From CAWIVH01 sp963839475 (GTDB lineage: Bacteria; Acidobacteriota; UBA6911), in contig CAWIVH010000017.1 of the NCBI GenBank assembly GCA_963839475.1, positions 496,001 to 560,000 on the forward strand: a stretch of DNA of 64,000 nt, read 5' to 3'. A program made the position numbers and the translations under genes. The notes under the pieces are model-generated. The model had not been told where the DNA came from and did no database searches. It saw only the letters and a list, made by a program, of their open reading frames with translations. This document shows positions 7,341 through 17,387 of the stretch, in pieces (position 1 is the first letter of the stretch; each line of letters begins with the position of its first letter).

Positions 7341-9452
7341 ATGCCCCAGAGTGGAAAAATAAAATACCCCGGCCGAGTAGTCATCATCATCTGCTTGGTT
7401 ACAGTCTGGTGTCTCAGCATCCTTGCGCGCCTGGTGCAACTGCAATATTTCAGACACCAGGAATTTGTTGAGCTTGCCGGCAAGACCCAAGTCCTGAGAA
7501 GTTCCATCCTGGCCCCCCGTGGCATCATTTACGATTCGCACATGGACGAATTGGCATCCAGTGTCAATGTAGGCACCGTGCACGCCGAGCCCCGCCGAAT
7601 TAAAGACCTCAGGGAAGCCGCCAATAATCTTGCTTCCATCCTGGAAATGGACCCCGATGCCCTTTATGCCCGTCTTACGGACAAAGACAAGCAGGTTTTC
7701 CAGGTCATCAAGAGGCGGATTGACCCGAAAGCAGGAAGGCAAATTGAAGAGCTCGGGCTGGAGGGCATTTATCTCGTTGATGAAAGTATGCGGGTATACC
7801 CGAACCGGGATCTGGCCTGTCACGCGATCGGTTTCGTGAATATGAACGGCGACGGCGGTGCCGGACTCGAGCTGCAATACGATCGGGAGTTAAAAGGCCA
7901 GGACGGAAAGGTGGTTTTCGACGTGGATGCACGGCGCCGATCATTCCACGGAACCGTGGAAAGCCCACCAGTGCAGGGGCATTCGCTCGTGCTCAGCATC
8001 GACCGCACCATTCAATACATCACCTCCAAGGAACTTGCTGTGGGCGTGGAAAAAGCCCAGGCGGTCTCCGGCGTGGCGATTGTCATGGAGTCGGACACTG
8101 GCAGGATCCTGGCATTGGCGAGCTACCCCTATTTTAATTCCAACACCTACAATGAATTCGCTCCCGATTATTGGCGCAACCGGGCGGTTTCGGACGTCTA
8201 TGAACCCGGTTCCACCTTCAAGGTTGTGGTGGCCACCGCCGCTCTCGAAGCCGGCTTAACCCGCCCGGACGAAATGATCGACTGCCAGATGGGTTCAATC
8301 GTCATTGGCAAGCATGTCTTTCATGACCACAAGGCGTACGGAATGCTGAGTTTCGTCCAGGTGCTGGAAAATTCCTCGAACGTGGGGGCCGCCAAGTTGG
8401 GCTTGCGGCTGGGTGAGCAGCGGTTGTACGAATCGCTTATTCGTTATGGATTCGGAGCCAAAACTGGAATCGATCTCCCGGGAGAGATTGTGGGCCTGGT
8501 CCGGGACTGGCATAAATGGTCGGGGCTTTCCATAGGAGCGATATCTTTCGGGCAGGAGGTTGGGGTCACCTCGGTGCAGATCATGGGAGCGATCAATGCC
8601 ATCGGCAACGGCGGTTATCTGGTCCGCCCTTCGTTGGTGGACCGGATTATCGACCAGAACGGCGAGCTGGTGAAGGTCCACACGCCCGAGCGAAAACAAG
8701 TCATGCGTCCGTCGACGGCTGCCACTATTCAGACCGCGTTCGAGGGCGTCGTGCTGCGCGGGACCGGGCGCCAGGCATCGCTCGAGGGGTACCGCGCTGC
8801 AGGCAAAACCGGGACTGCTCAGAAGATCGTCGACAGGCACTACTCCAATACCAAATACCTGGCTTCATTTATCGGTTTTGCCCCGCTTCCCAAACCAAGA
8901 ATCACCGTTCTGGTCTGGATTGACGAGCCCAAAGGGAAAATTTACGGTGGGGAGGTTTCGGCCCCGGTTTTCCAGCGTATTGCGCAGCAATCGCTGCTCC
9001 AACTCCGGGAGCCGCCGGACAAGAATCTGCCGATGCCCAAGTTCACACCGGCACAACTGGCATCTTCTTCAGAAGACTTCCTGCCGAATGCTACGCCGGC
9101 GCAGCCCGTGTTCGCTTTGAATGACGGAACTCCCGCCATCCTGGAGGAAGGGGCCATAGTAATGCGAGTGGGTGTCGATTCTGTCGCGGTTCCCGATTTT
9201 AGGGGGCTGCCAAAGCGCACAATCGTGGCGCGCTGTCAGGAGTTGGGGATCAAAATGCAGTCGGTCGGGTCCGGCATTGCCGTTTATCAGGTGCCGCCGC
9301 CAGGGACCAAAATCCCTTCTGGGGAGGCCTGCCAGATTACTTTTTCTCGGAGTCCGGTCAAATTGCCGTCGAATATTCCTCCTTCAGCTCTCCCAGGTTC
9401 GCCGGCCAAAACGCCCGGAGTTCCGGGAAGAGCCGCCGTATCCCGGCCCTGA
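7341..9452 (+). CDS. ftsI: FtsI/PBP2-type division transpeptidase with C-terminal PASTA domain
   Basis: The 703-residue class B penicillin-binding protein crosslinks septal peptidoglycan. It has one transmembrane helix near residues 13-30, a dimerisation domain, and a transpeptidase domain with all three active motifs: STFK at 291-294 (Ser291 nucleophile), SSN at 345-347 and KTG at 489-491. A PASTA domain lies at about 612-671 (VAVPDFRG to QITFS), and a Pro-rich tail ends the protein. A PASTA domain is typical of SpoVD-type PBPs and absent from the enterobacterial FtsI. It starts 2 bp after the ftsL stop. Confidence 0.94.
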   Translation: MPQSGKIKYPGRVVIIICLVTVWCLSILARLVQLQYFRHQEFVELAGKTQVLRSSILAPRGIIYDSHMDELASSVNVGTVHAEPRRIKDLREAANNLASILEMDPDALYARLTDKDKQVFQVIKRRIDPKAGRQIEELGLEGIYLVDESMRVYPNRDLACHAIGFVNMNGDGGAGLELQYDRELKGQDGKVVFDVDARRRSFHGTVESPPVQGHSLVLSIDRTIQYITSKELAVGVEKAQAVSGVAIVMESDTGRILALASYPYFNSNTYNEFAPDYWRNRAVSDVYEPGSTFKVVVATAALEAGLTRPDEMIDCQMGSIVIGKHVFHDHKAYGMLSFVQVLENSSNVGAAKLGLRLGEQRLYESLIRYGFGAKTGIDLPGEIVGLVRDWHKWSGLSIGAISFGQEVGVTSVQIMGAINAIGNGGYLVRPSLVDRIIDQNGELVKVHTPERKQVMRPSTAATIQTAFEGVVLRGTGRQASLEGYRAAGKTGTAQKIVDRHYSNTKYLASFIGFAPLPKPRITVLVWIDEPKGKIYGGEVSAPVFQRIAQQSLLQLREPPDKNLPMPKFTPAQLASSSEDFLPNATPAQPVFALNDGTPAILEEGAIVMRVGVDSVAVPDFRGLPKRTIVARCQELGIKMQSVGSGIAVYQVPPPGTKIPSGEACQITFSRSPVKLPSNIPPSALPGSPAKTPGVPGRAAVSRP

Positions 9453-9460
9453 GGCAGGAT

Positions 9461-10942
9461 ATGCGGATAAACGAACTCTTGAATCATGTCGCCGCCTTGA
9501 AGGTTTCACAAGCAGCGGAGACTGATATCAGAGGAATCACCGGTGATTCGCGACGGACCAAACAAGGTGATCTTTTCGTTTGTATCCGGGGGTCAAAATC
9601 AAACGGAACAGAATTTATCCCGCAGGCAGTTCAACGTGGAGCTGTAGCGATCGCGGCTGAAGATCCGCTCGAATTCGGGAGCGGGACTTTTATCCTCGTG
9701 AAGGATGCGCGCGAGTTCCTGGCTCTGGCGGCACGAGCTATCATGGGTGATCCTGCGGCGCGGATGAATCTTGCGGCCGTAACCGGCACGAACGGCAAAA
9801 CGACGACATCTTATTTGCTCCATTCAATTTATCGCCGGGCTGGATACCGGTCCTGTATGGCGGGAACAACAGGCTTAATGATCGGCGAAACCAGGCTGCA
9901 TTCCGAGCGTACCACGCCGGAAGCCGATGAACTTTTGGGATTTTTCCGGACGGCGCTGCAGCAGGGATGCACTCACGGAGCGGTGGAAGTTTCCTCACAT
10001 GCGCTCGTGCTGAAACGAGTTCTGGGAATCCGGTTCCAAGTCGGGATTTTTTCGAACCTGACCCCGGATCACCTCGATTTCCACATCGACATGGAATCTT
10101 ATTACGAGGCGAAAAAGATCCTTTTCACTCCTCTCGGCCAGAATCGAGTGGAAACCGGAGTTATCAACATCGACGACTCTTACGGGCGGCGGCTGGCCAA
10201 TGAAGCCTCCTGTCCGCTTTTGACCTACGGGTTCGACGACGGTGCTGACTTGAGGATATCGGACTGCAATTATGGTCCCGATCAGTCCCGGCTGACATTG
10301 ACAACAAAGGGGAAGGCAGTGGAGATCCGTTCGAACCTGTTGGGACGGCCCAATGCTTACAATGTGGCCGCTGCATTCGGGGGTGCCCTGGCAGCCGGGT
10401 TGGTACCCGAAGCCATCCGTGACGGCATAGAAAGCCTTCAGGGTGTTCCGGGAAGAATGGAGCGCGTGGAGGAAGGACAGCCATTCCTGGTGATCGTGGA
10501 TTATGCCCATACGCCAGATGCCCTCGAGAACATGCTGAGAACGGTCCGCGCACTTCCCCACCGCCGCTTGATTACGCTTTTCGGATGCGGCGGAGATCGT
10601 GACCGGTCGAAACGGCCGATCATGGGAGAGATTGCAGCCCGTCTCAGCGACGTGGTGATCGCGACGTCGGACAATCCGCGGACGGAAGATCCGGCGGCCA
10701 TTCTAAACGAGATCGAAATAGGCCTCGCCAAGGGATCTGCCGGCTATCGGCTGATTCTGGATCGCAGAGCGGCGATTCAAACGGCTGTCGCCATGGCGGA
10801 AAAGTATGATGCCGTGGTTATCGCAGGCAAGGGGCATGAAAGCTACCAGATCATCGGGAATGATGCTCTCCCATTCGACGATCGCGAAGCCGCCCGCGAG
10901 GCAATCGCCGCATTGCCTGATAGAGGCACAGCTCGAAATTGA
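9461..10942 (+). CDS. murE: UDP-MurNAc-tripeptide synthetase MurE (meso-DAP type)
   Basis: This cytoplasmic Mur ligase adds the third stem-peptide residue to UDP-MurNAc-L-Ala-D-Glu. It shows the Mur N-terminal domain (GDSRRTKQGDLFVC), the P-loop GTNGKTTTSYL and the C-terminal Mur ligase domain. The C-terminal motif SDNPRTEDP matches the DNPR form used to recognise meso-diaminopimelate, so DAP rather than lysine is expected in the wall. The 493-residue length is normal. The start ATG lies 8 bp after ftsI, with AGGAT just upstream. Confidence 0.95.
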   Translation: MRINELLNHVAALKVSQAAETDIRGITGDSRRTKQGDLFVCIRGSKSNGTEFIPQAVQRGAVAIAAEDPLEFGSGTFILVKDAREFLALAARAIMGDPAARMNLAAVTGTNGKTTTSYLLHSIYRRAGYRSCMAGTTGLMIGETRLHSERTTPEADELLGFFRTALQQGCTHGAVEVSSHALVLKRVLGIRFQVGIFSNLTPDHLDFHIDMESYYEAKKILFTPLGQNRVETGVINIDDSYGRRLANEASCPLLTYGFDDGADLRISDCNYGPDQSRLTLTTKGKAVEIRSNLLGRPNAYNVAAAFGGALAAGLVPEAIRDGIESLQGVPGRMERVEEGQPFLVIVDYAHTPDALENMLRTVRALPHRRLITLFGCGGDRDRSKRPIMGEIAARLSDVVIATSDNPRTEDPAAILNEIEIGLAKGSAGYRLILDRRAAIQTAVAMAEKYDAVVIAGKGHESYQIIGNDALPFDDREAAREAIAALPDRGTARN

Positions 10943-11013
10943 GCGAAGATCAAAGGACATTGGTCGTCGGCAGGAACCGGGCAGCAAACGCTTGGAGCAC
11001 AAAAGAAACACGG

Positions 11014-12435
11014 ATGGTATCCGGCATGAACGAATGGAACGCGGGGCAGGTGATATCGAGCACCGGCGGAGTCCTGGAATCCGGAGCGGACAGCCTTGTC
11101 GTCGCGGGAGTCTCCATTGACACCCGCACCCTTCGCAAGGGCGAACTGTTTTTTGCGATCCGTGGTCCCAACAACGACGGCCATCACTACCTTGCAATTG
11201 CCATGGAACGTGGCGCCGCCGGGGCGGTGGTGGACGAGAAATATACCGCCGACGCCGGCTTTCCGGGAGACAAAATCCTGATTCGGGTGCGGGACACGCA
11301 CCAGGCTCTAAAAGATTTTGCCGCGCAGGCGAGGCGGAGATGGCCTGGCAGCCTCGTCGCCGTCACCGGGAGCATGGGGAAAACGACGTCAAAGGAGTTC
11401 GCGACGCAGGTGCTTCAAACCCAATTCAGAGTTTATCGGTCACCCGGGAATTTCAATAACCTTTTCGGGCTCCCACTCGCGTTGTTCGGTCTGGCCCCGG
11501 AAGATCAGATCGGCATCTTTGAAATGGGCATGAGCGCCCCGGGAGAAATCGCCGAAATGTGCCGCATCGCCCGGCCCGATATCGGCATCATTACCAACGT
11601 AGCGCCTGTTCATCTTGAATTCTTTCTGTCCCTGGAGGCCATTGCGCAAGCGAAAGGGGAATTAGCTGCCGGCATACAGCCTGGAGGGCTGCTGATTTTC
11701 AACAGCGATGACCCGCTGGTCTGCAGAATTGCCGGCTCTTTTCATGGGCGCACCCTTTCGTTTGGGTGCAAGGATGGTGCCGATGTCAAGGCTTCCGGCA
11801 TCGAGATAGCAGGGATGGATGAAACCCGCTTCCGGGTGATCCACGGCGGGATCAGTCATACTGGGATCATTCCATTGGCAGGCACTCATTTTGTGCGAAA
11901 CGCCCTTCCTGCGATCGCACTTGCCCTGCATTTCGAGGTGCCGATGGAGCGGGTGCTGGAGAGTCTGCGCCAGTTACGCCAGGCCAATATGCGTGGCCAG
12001 GTGCTGCATTTCCGTGAGGGTTTCACCGTTATCGATGACTCCTATAACTCGAATCCGCAAGCCCTGATGCAAATGACCGATACGCTCTGCAGGATTCCAG
12101 CCTGCACGCGGCGGATTCTAGTGGCAGGCGAAATGCTCGAATTAGGTTCAGCGTCCGCAGAACTCCATTATCAGTGCGGCAGGTGGGCTGCAGAACGCGG
12201 GGTCGATCTGGTCATCGGCATTCAGGGCAACGCCACAGAAATCGCTCGCGGAGCAAAAGAAGCCGGTTTGAGCCGGGAGCAGGTCAGTTTCTTCGAGGGC
12301 ACAGACCCGGCTTGGGAGTTTCTGGATGGGCTGGTTCGTGGCGGCGATCTGATCCTTATAAAGGGCTCCCGTGGAGTGCACCTGGAAAAAATCGTCCTGC
12401 AACTCCGGAAAAACCATGGGGAGGAGCAAAAGTGA
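11014..12435 (+). CDS. murF: UDP-MurNAc-tripeptide:D-Ala-D-Ala ligase MurF
   Basis: MurF attaches D-Ala-D-Ala to complete the UDP-MurNAc-pentapeptide. Motifs are GVSIDTRTLRKGELFFAIRG (N-terminal domain), the P-loop GSMGKTTSKEF, FEMGMSAPGEI, and DDSYNSNPQAL in the C-terminal domain. The frame is open back to a TTG overlapping the murE stop, but the first ~25 codons look unlike the family. I chose the ATG at 11014, which gives 473 residues; the ATG at 11026 is equally possible. The stop overlaps the murD GTG start (GTGA), so the two genes are directly coupled. MraY, normally encoded between them, is absent. Confidence 0.94.
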   Translation: MVSGMNEWNAGQVISSTGGVLESGADSLVVAGVSIDTRTLRKGELFFAIRGPNNDGHHYLAIAMERGAAGAVVDEKYTADAGFPGDKILIRVRDTHQALKDFAAQARRRWPGSLVAVTGSMGKTTSKEFATQVLQTQFRVYRSPGNFNNLFGLPLALFGLAPEDQIGIFEMGMSAPGEIAEMCRIARPDIGIITNVAPVHLEFFLSLEAIAQAKGELAAGIQPGGLLIFNSDDPLVCRIAGSFHGRTLSFGCKDGADVKASGIEIAGMDETRFRVIHGGISHTGIIPLAGTHFVRNALPAIALALHFEVPMERVLESLRQLRQANMRGQVLHFREGFTVIDDSYNSNPQALMQMTDTLCRIPACTRRILVAGEMLELGSASAELHYQCGRWAAERGVDLVIGIQGNATEIARGAKEAGLSREQVSFFEGTDPAWEFLDGLVRGGDLILIKGSRGVHLEKIVLQLRKNHGEEQK

Positions 12436-13820
12436 CAGCTCCGGATAGCCCGGATTATGCGGGCAAAAAGATCCTGGTCGTCGGAGCCGCGCGGAGCGGG
12501 ATGGCCTCTGCTGCATTCCTGCTGGCGCGGGGAGCTGCGGTGACAATTACAGACAACAGGAAGGAGTCTTTTTTTGAGCGTGAGATAGCCGACCTTCGAA
12601 AATACCGGGGCCCGGGCCAGGTGTACTTTGAATTCGGAGGACACAACCCCGAAAGCTTCCGGAAAAGCGATCTTGTGGTGGTCAGTCCCGGAGTTCCGCT
12701 CTCGCTCCCATGGTTTTCAGAAAGCCGCAGGTGCGGAGTGCCGGTCATAGCGGAGGTGGAGCTCGGTTTTCGCCACCTGAAGGGGAAAATTCTCGGAGTC
12801 ACAGGATCCAACGGCAAGACCACAACCACAACCCTGGCAGCAGAGCTTCTCAACGGAGCCGGATTGAAATGCCTGGCTGCCGGCAATATCGGCGTTCCCT
12901 TGATCAGTCTCGCGGAGAATTCCCGGGAAGAGGATTACTACGCCGTGGAGCTTTCAAGTTTTCAGCTTGAAGGGATAAAGGAATTTCGTCCCCATATCGG
13001 GGCGCTCTTGAATCTCACCCCGGATCACATGGACCGGTACGAAGGATTCGAGGCTTATGCAGCGGCCAAGGAGCGCCTATTCATCAACCAGAAATCCTGC
13101 GATTTCGCCGTCCTGAATGCGGACGATCCCAGGGTTTTGGCCAATCGCAGCCGAATTGCGTCGATGCCCGTGCTGTTCAGCCGGAAAACCGCAGTGCCGC
13201 ATGGCGTGTTCGTCGAGGGTCAAAGGATAATCTATCAGACGTCGAGCACGAAGGCTGAGATCTTTCAGACCACGGACATCCGTCTGATGGGAAACCATAA
13301 TCTGGAAAACGTGCTGGCGGCTTGTGCCGTCGCCATCCTTGCCGGCGCCGATCCAGTTTGGCTGAAACCTGTCATAAAGGAGTTTCGCGGAGTGGAGCAC
13401 CGGCTGGAATGGGTCGCTGAAATCGCGGGAGTGAGGTATTTCAACGACTCCAAAGCCACCAATGTGGATTCGACTTTGAAATCGCTCGAAGCATTTCCGG
13501 GAAACATTCACCTCATAGCCGGGGGCAGGGATAAAGCCGGCGACTTTTCGATTTTGCGCCCCATAATCCAGGAGCGAGTCCGCCAGGTGGTTCTGATAGG
13601 GGAGGCAGCGGGAAAGATCCGTGAATCGCTGAAGGGAACGACGGAAATCCGGGAGGCGGGAAACCTGGCTGAAGCGGTGGCGATCTGCAGCGAATCGGCG
13701 CTTCCCGGGGATATCGTCCTGCTGGCTCCAGCCTGCGCCAGTTTCGATATGTTTGACAACTTCCAGCATCGCGGTCGGATATTTAAAGAGGCGGTGGCAG
13801 CACTGAAGCCGCAGAGTTAG
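12432..13820 (+). CDS. murD: UDP-MurNAc-L-alanine:D-glutamate ligase MurD
   Basis: MurD adds D-glutamate to UDP-MurNAc-L-Ala. The 462-residue protein begins VTAPDSPDYAGKKILVVGAA (Rossmann-like N-terminal domain). It has the P-loop GSNGKTTTTTL, NLTPDHMDRY, and in the C-terminal domain FNDSKATN and HLIAGGRDKAGDFS. The frame continues upstream inside murF, but the true start is the GTG at 12432: GGAGGA at 12419-12424 is correctly spaced and the GTGA overlaps the murF stop. The next gene, ftsW, follows after 13 bp. Confidence 0.94.
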   Translation: MTAPDSPDYAGKKILVVGAARSGMASAAFLLARGAAVTITDNRKESFFEREIADLRKYRGPGQVYFEFGGHNPESFRKSDLVVVSPGVPLSLPWFSESRRCGVPVIAEVELGFRHLKGKILGVTGSNGKTTTTTLAAELLNGAGLKCLAAGNIGVPLISLAENSREEDYYAVELSSFQLEGIKEFRPHIGALLNLTPDHMDRYEGFEAYAAAKERLFINQKSCDFAVLNADDPRVLANRSRIASMPVLFSRKTAVPHGVFVEGQRIIYQTSSTKAEIFQTTDIRLMGNHNLENVLAACAVAILAGADPVWLKPVIKEFRGVEHRLEWVAEIAGVRYFNDSKATNVDSTLKSLEAFPGNIHLIAGGRDKAGDFSILRPIIQERVRQVVLIGEAAGKIRESLKGTTEIREAGNLAEAVAICSESALPGDIVLLAPACASFDMFDNFQHRGRIFKEAVAALKPQS

Positions 13821-13833
13821 CACAGGAGTGCGC

Positions 13834-14931
13834 ATGTCCTATCGGCCGAGCAGCGACAGGGTGCTTTTTATCACAACCACCTTACTGACCATTTTTGGTC
13901 TGATCATGGTTTTTAGTGCATCGTCGGCTGCCGCATCCGCGAAATACGGGGCATCTTCGTATTACCTGATCCGGCAGCTGGCATACGCCGGCATTGGATA
14001 TATCTTGATGATATTCTTCATGAATCGGGACTATCACTTCTGGCAAAGGGATAAAGCGGTCCTGTTCATGGCTGCAGCAAGTCTCATCGGACTCGCCGCG
14101 GTATTCACTCAGCCCAAGATCAACGGGGCACGGCGATGGCTGCGTTTCAATCCTTTCTCATTCCAGCCCTCGGAAATCGCCAAGCTGGTAATCCTGGTGT
14201 TCTTGGCGTATTACCTTCACAAACATGAATCCGAGATCAATGATGCCCGCAAGCGCTTGCTGCCCTGCCTGGCGGTTCTGGGATTGTTCGCAGGATTAAT
14301 TGCCATCGAGCCGGATCTGGGCCAAGCGGTCTGTATCGCACTGTTCGCTACCATCCTGCTGTTTTGCGCGGGGCTGAGCTGGACATACATGGGCGGGGCG
14401 CTCATTCTGGCGCTACCGGCGTTTTATTTTGCAATTGTTCGCGTCCAGTTCCGCTGGGGCCGGTTGAAGGCATTTCTGGATCCTGATGCCGACCCTCTGG
14501 GCACTGGATACCACATTTTGCAGTCTTTGATTGCTCTGGGAAGTGGTGGGATTTTCGGGTTGGGATTGGGAGCCAGCCATCAAAAACGCTTCTTCCTTCC
14601 CGAGGCTTCCAGCGATTTCATTTTCGCCGTTATAGGTGAAGAACTCGGGATTGTGGGAGCCGCACTGGTCACACTGGCGTTTCTGGTGTTTTTTTACCGG
14701 GGCATAAGGATAGCTTTTCGGGCGCCGGACCGCTTTGGCTTCTACCTGGCACTGGGAATCACTTCCATGGTGGTGATGCAAGCTTTCATCAACATTTCCA
14801 TGGTTCTGGCCATGATGCCCACCAAAGGAATTGCACTTCCCTTCATCAGCCAGGGGGGAAGCTCCCTGCTGTTGAACCTTGTGGCGACCGGGGTTCTTTT
14901 GAATATCTCAAATCATAGCGAAAGGGCTTAA
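13834..14931 (+). CDS. ftsW: FtsW/RodA-family septal glycan polymerase
   Basis: This 365-residue SEDS protein has about ten hydrophobic helices. Conserved features are LIMVFSASS in the first helix, WLRFNPFSFQPSEIAKL, GTGYHILQSLIALGSGGIFG, and the C-terminal GIALPFISQGGSSLL. SEDS proteins polymerise glycan from lipid II and partner with class B PBPs, here FtsI. AGGAG at 13824-13828 is 5 bp before the ATG at 13834. MurG, which usually follows ftsW, is not here; murC begins 12 bp later. Confidence 0.94.
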   Translation: MSYRPSSDRVLFITTTLLTIFGLIMVFSASSAAASAKYGASSYYLIRQLAYAGIGYILMIFFMNRDYHFWQRDKAVLFMAAASLIGLAAVFTQPKINGARRWLRFNPFSFQPSEIAKLVILVFLAYYLHKHESEINDARKRLLPCLAVLGLFAGLIAIEPDLGQAVCIALFATILLFCAGLSWTYMGGALILALPAFYFAIVRVQFRWGRLKAFLDPDADPLGTGYHILQSLIALGSGGIFGLGLGASHQKRFFLPEASSDFIFAVIGEELGIVGAALVTLAFLVFFYRGIRIAFRAPDRFGFYLALGITSMVVMQAFINISMVLAMMPTKGIALPFISQGGSSLLLNLVATGVLLNISNHSERA

Positions 14932-14943
14932 AGGCGCGCTTTG

Positions 14944-16311
14944 ATGCTCAGGAAAATCCAGCGCATACATTTCGTTGGGATCGGTGGAATCGGCATGAGC
15001 GGAATTGCCGAATTGCTCCTGAACCTCGGGTATGAGGTTTCAGGCTCCGACACTAAGGAAAGCCCGATCACCCGGAGGCTCGCCTCGCTGGGAGGGACCA
15101 TCTTCAGCGGGCATCGAGCGGAATGGGTGCAAAACGCTCATGTGGTCGTGGTTTCTTCGGCGGTGAAAGGGTCCAATCCTGAGATCGCTGAAGCTCGCAG
15201 AAATCAGATACCGGTGATCCCGAGAGCGGAGATGCTGGCCGAATTGATGCGGCTCAAGTACAGCGTGGTAATCGCGGGAGCTCATGGGAAAACCAGTACA
15301 ACTTCAATGGCGGGCACGGTTCTGCTCCACGGCGGCCACGATCCAACGGTCGTCATCGGGGGCCGTCTCAATGCCTTCGGCAGCAATGCCAAGCTCGGCA
15401 AGGGTGATTTCATCGTCGCCGAAGCGGACGAAAGCGATGGCTCATTCCTGAAACTGAATCCGACTATCGCCATCGTGACCAACATCGACCGCGAACACCT
15501 GGACCACTATGCCGGACTCGAAGAGATTCATGCCGCGTTCACGACCTTCATCAATAAGGTTCCGTTTTACGGGGCCGCGATTCTTTGCTTGGATGACCCC
15601 AACATTCAAGCCATCATCCCCCGGATCGAACGCAGGATCCTGACGTATGGGACCAGCCCTCAGGCCGATTTTGTAGCCACGCATGTCGAATTCCGAAACT
15701 TCGGATCTTCCTACCTGGCCCGGCACCAGGGCCAGCTGCTCGGGGAAATAAAACTCCAGATACCGGGTATGCATGGAGTGCTCAACTCGTTGGCTGCGCT
15801 GGCCGCCGGGATTGAATTAGAAATACCGTTCGAAACCATTGCCGGCGCTCTCGGAATGTTTCAGAATGCGGATCGGCGTTTTCAGATCAAGGGAGAAAGG
15901 CAAGGCGTCCTGGTAATCGACGATTACGGACATCATCCGACCGAAATTGTTGCCACCCTCAGCGCGGCCAACAACTGCAGTGACCGGCGGATCGTGGCGG
16001 TGTTCCAGCCTCATCGCTTTTCAAGGACCAGGGCGCTGGAAGAGGAATTCGCGCGGGCGTTTTATCACGCGGATACGGTCGTAGTGCTCCCCATTTATGC
16101 TGCCGGCGAAGAACCGATCGAAGGAGTTTGCGCGGAAAGGATTGCTGAGCGCATCAAGGAATACGGTCACCGGGATGTTTCTTTCGCCCAGGACTTTGCC
16201 GCTGCGCTGGCCATCCTGAATGCGAAGCTCGGGGACCACGACATGCTCATTACTCTGGGCGCCGGCGACGTCTGGAGAATTGGGGAACAATTCCTGGCAA
16301 ACCAGGAATGA
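14944..16311 (+). CDS. murC: UDP-N-acetylmuramate:L-alanine ligase MurC
   Basis: MurC performs the first peptide addition, L-Ala onto UDP-MurNAc. The 455-residue protein opens MLRKIQRIHFVGIGGIGMSG (UDP-binding N-terminal domain). It has the P-loop GAHGKTSTTSM, AEADESDGSFL, NIDREHLDHY, and the C-terminal motifs IDDYGHHPTEI and FQPHRFSRT, all characteristic of MurC rather than Mpl. An in-frame TTG at 14941 immediately precedes the ATG and does not change the protein materially. Confidence 0.95.
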   Translation: MLRKIQRIHFVGIGGIGMSGIAELLLNLGYEVSGSDTKESPITRRLASLGGTIFSGHRAEWVQNAHVVVVSSAVKGSNPEIAEARRNQIPVIPRAEMLAELMRLKYSVVIAGAHGKTSTTSMAGTVLLHGGHDPTVVIGGRLNAFGSNAKLGKGDFIVAEADESDGSFLKLNPTIAIVTNIDREHLDHYAGLEEIHAAFTTFINKVPFYGAAILCLDDPNIQAIIPRIERRILTYGTSPQADFVATHVEFRNFGSSYLARHQGQLLGEIKLQIPGMHGVLNSLAALAAGIELEIPFETIAGALGMFQNADRRFQIKGERQGVLVIDDYGHHPTEIVATLSAANNCSDRRIVAVFQPHRFSRTRALEEEFARAFYHADTVVVLPIYAAGEEPIEGVCAERIAERIKEYGHRDVSFAQDFAAALAILNAKLGDHDMLITLGAGDVWRIGEQFLANQE

Positions 16312-16359
16312 AATGGGAAAAATGATAGAGCATCAACCCCGAGCGGGGAGAGATTAAGG

Positions 16360-17295
16360 ATGGAAATCAAAACGAGCCGAAAGCCGAAAGAGACCGAGGG
16401 TGCCGAACCTCTGCCGGCGCCGGAAAAGAGCATGTATCTGCGGCGGAAGCCGACCCAACAGGTACGAAAGAGCTATTCGGGCAGCCGGGTATTCATCAGG
16501 ACGATGAAATGGATCGGCAAACTGTCGCTGGCCTTCCTGGCCGTATCATTCTTCGTTTCCGTCCTCGTTTACGCATTCACTTCCGACGAGTTCACAGTGC
16601 AGAAGGTCTCCGTCATTGGCTGCACTCAGATTGATCCGGCCGGACTCGAACGCCTCGTCAGGGATGAATTCCCTTCTCATATCCTGAGAATTGACCTGAA
16701 AAAACTCAGGAGCCGGCTGGTGGAAAAAGAAACATGGTGCCGTGGAGCGGAAATCCGGCGCATTCTCCCATCGGAGCTGGTAATCTACGTGGAGGAAAGA
16801 AAGCCAACCGTAGTACTCGAGATAAAAGGCGAGTTATACCTGGCGGACAGCGACGGAATCCTGCTGGACAAATACGAATCGAGATACGGTAAAATGGACG
16901 TCCCCGTATTTAAAGGACTGCTCGGGGAAGACCGCGAGGGCTACCGTCTTTCTCAGGCGGAGAACGCCGAACGTGTCCGGCTGGGTATCCGGATAATGAA
17001 GGAATTGGAATCGGGATCCCCGGAATTCACCCGCGGCATTTCTGAGGTGGATTTGTCGGACAAGGCCAACGCCCGGATCATGCTGGTCGACGACACCGCT
17101 GAGGTCTTTCTCGGAGACCGTGAATACTTGAAGCGCTTTCAAACCCTTATGTCGAATATGAAGCAATATCAGGAATTGAAGTCCACCTATACGGACGTGG
17201 CATCGGTGGACCTGCGATTCGATGGCCAGATCATTTACAGGCCGAGAAAGGTCGCCGCATCAGGCCCCGGTGGAGCGAACCCGGCGCGCCCGTAA
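16360..17295 (+). CDS. ftsQ: FtsQ/DivIB cell division protein
   Basis: The 311-residue bitopic protein has a basic cytoplasmic tail of ~50 residues and one transmembrane helix (LSLAFLAVSFFVSVLVYAF, about 52-70). A POTRA domain begins FTVQKVSVIGCTQIDPAGL, and the FtsQ beta domain carries EERKPTVVLEIKGELYLAD and DLRFDGQIIYRP near the end. FtsQ links FtsL/FtsB to the rest of the divisome. The position before ftsA and ftsZ is canonical. murB and ddl, often encoded beside it, are not present. Confidence 0.9.
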   Translation: MEIKTSRKPKETEGAEPLPAPEKSMYLRRKPTQQVRKSYSGSRVFIRTMKWIGKLSLAFLAVSFFVSVLVYAFTSDEFTVQKVSVIGCTQIDPAGLERLVRDEFPSHILRIDLKKLRSRLVEKETWCRGAEIRRILPSELVIYVEERKPTVVLEIKGELYLADSDGILLDKYESRYGKMDVPVFKGLLGEDREGYRLSQAENAERVRLGIRIMKELESGSPEFTRGISEVDLSDKANARIMLVDDTAEVFLGDREYLKRFQTLMSNMKQYQELKSTYTDVASVDLRFDGQIIYRPRKVAASGPGGANPARP

Positions 17296-17387
17296 ATGCG
17301 GCCACCCGCCAGGGCACACTCCGCGACAAAGGGAACATCCCTGGTTGTGTAATCGTGCAGTAACTGTGGCAACAGGCAAGGTATATC

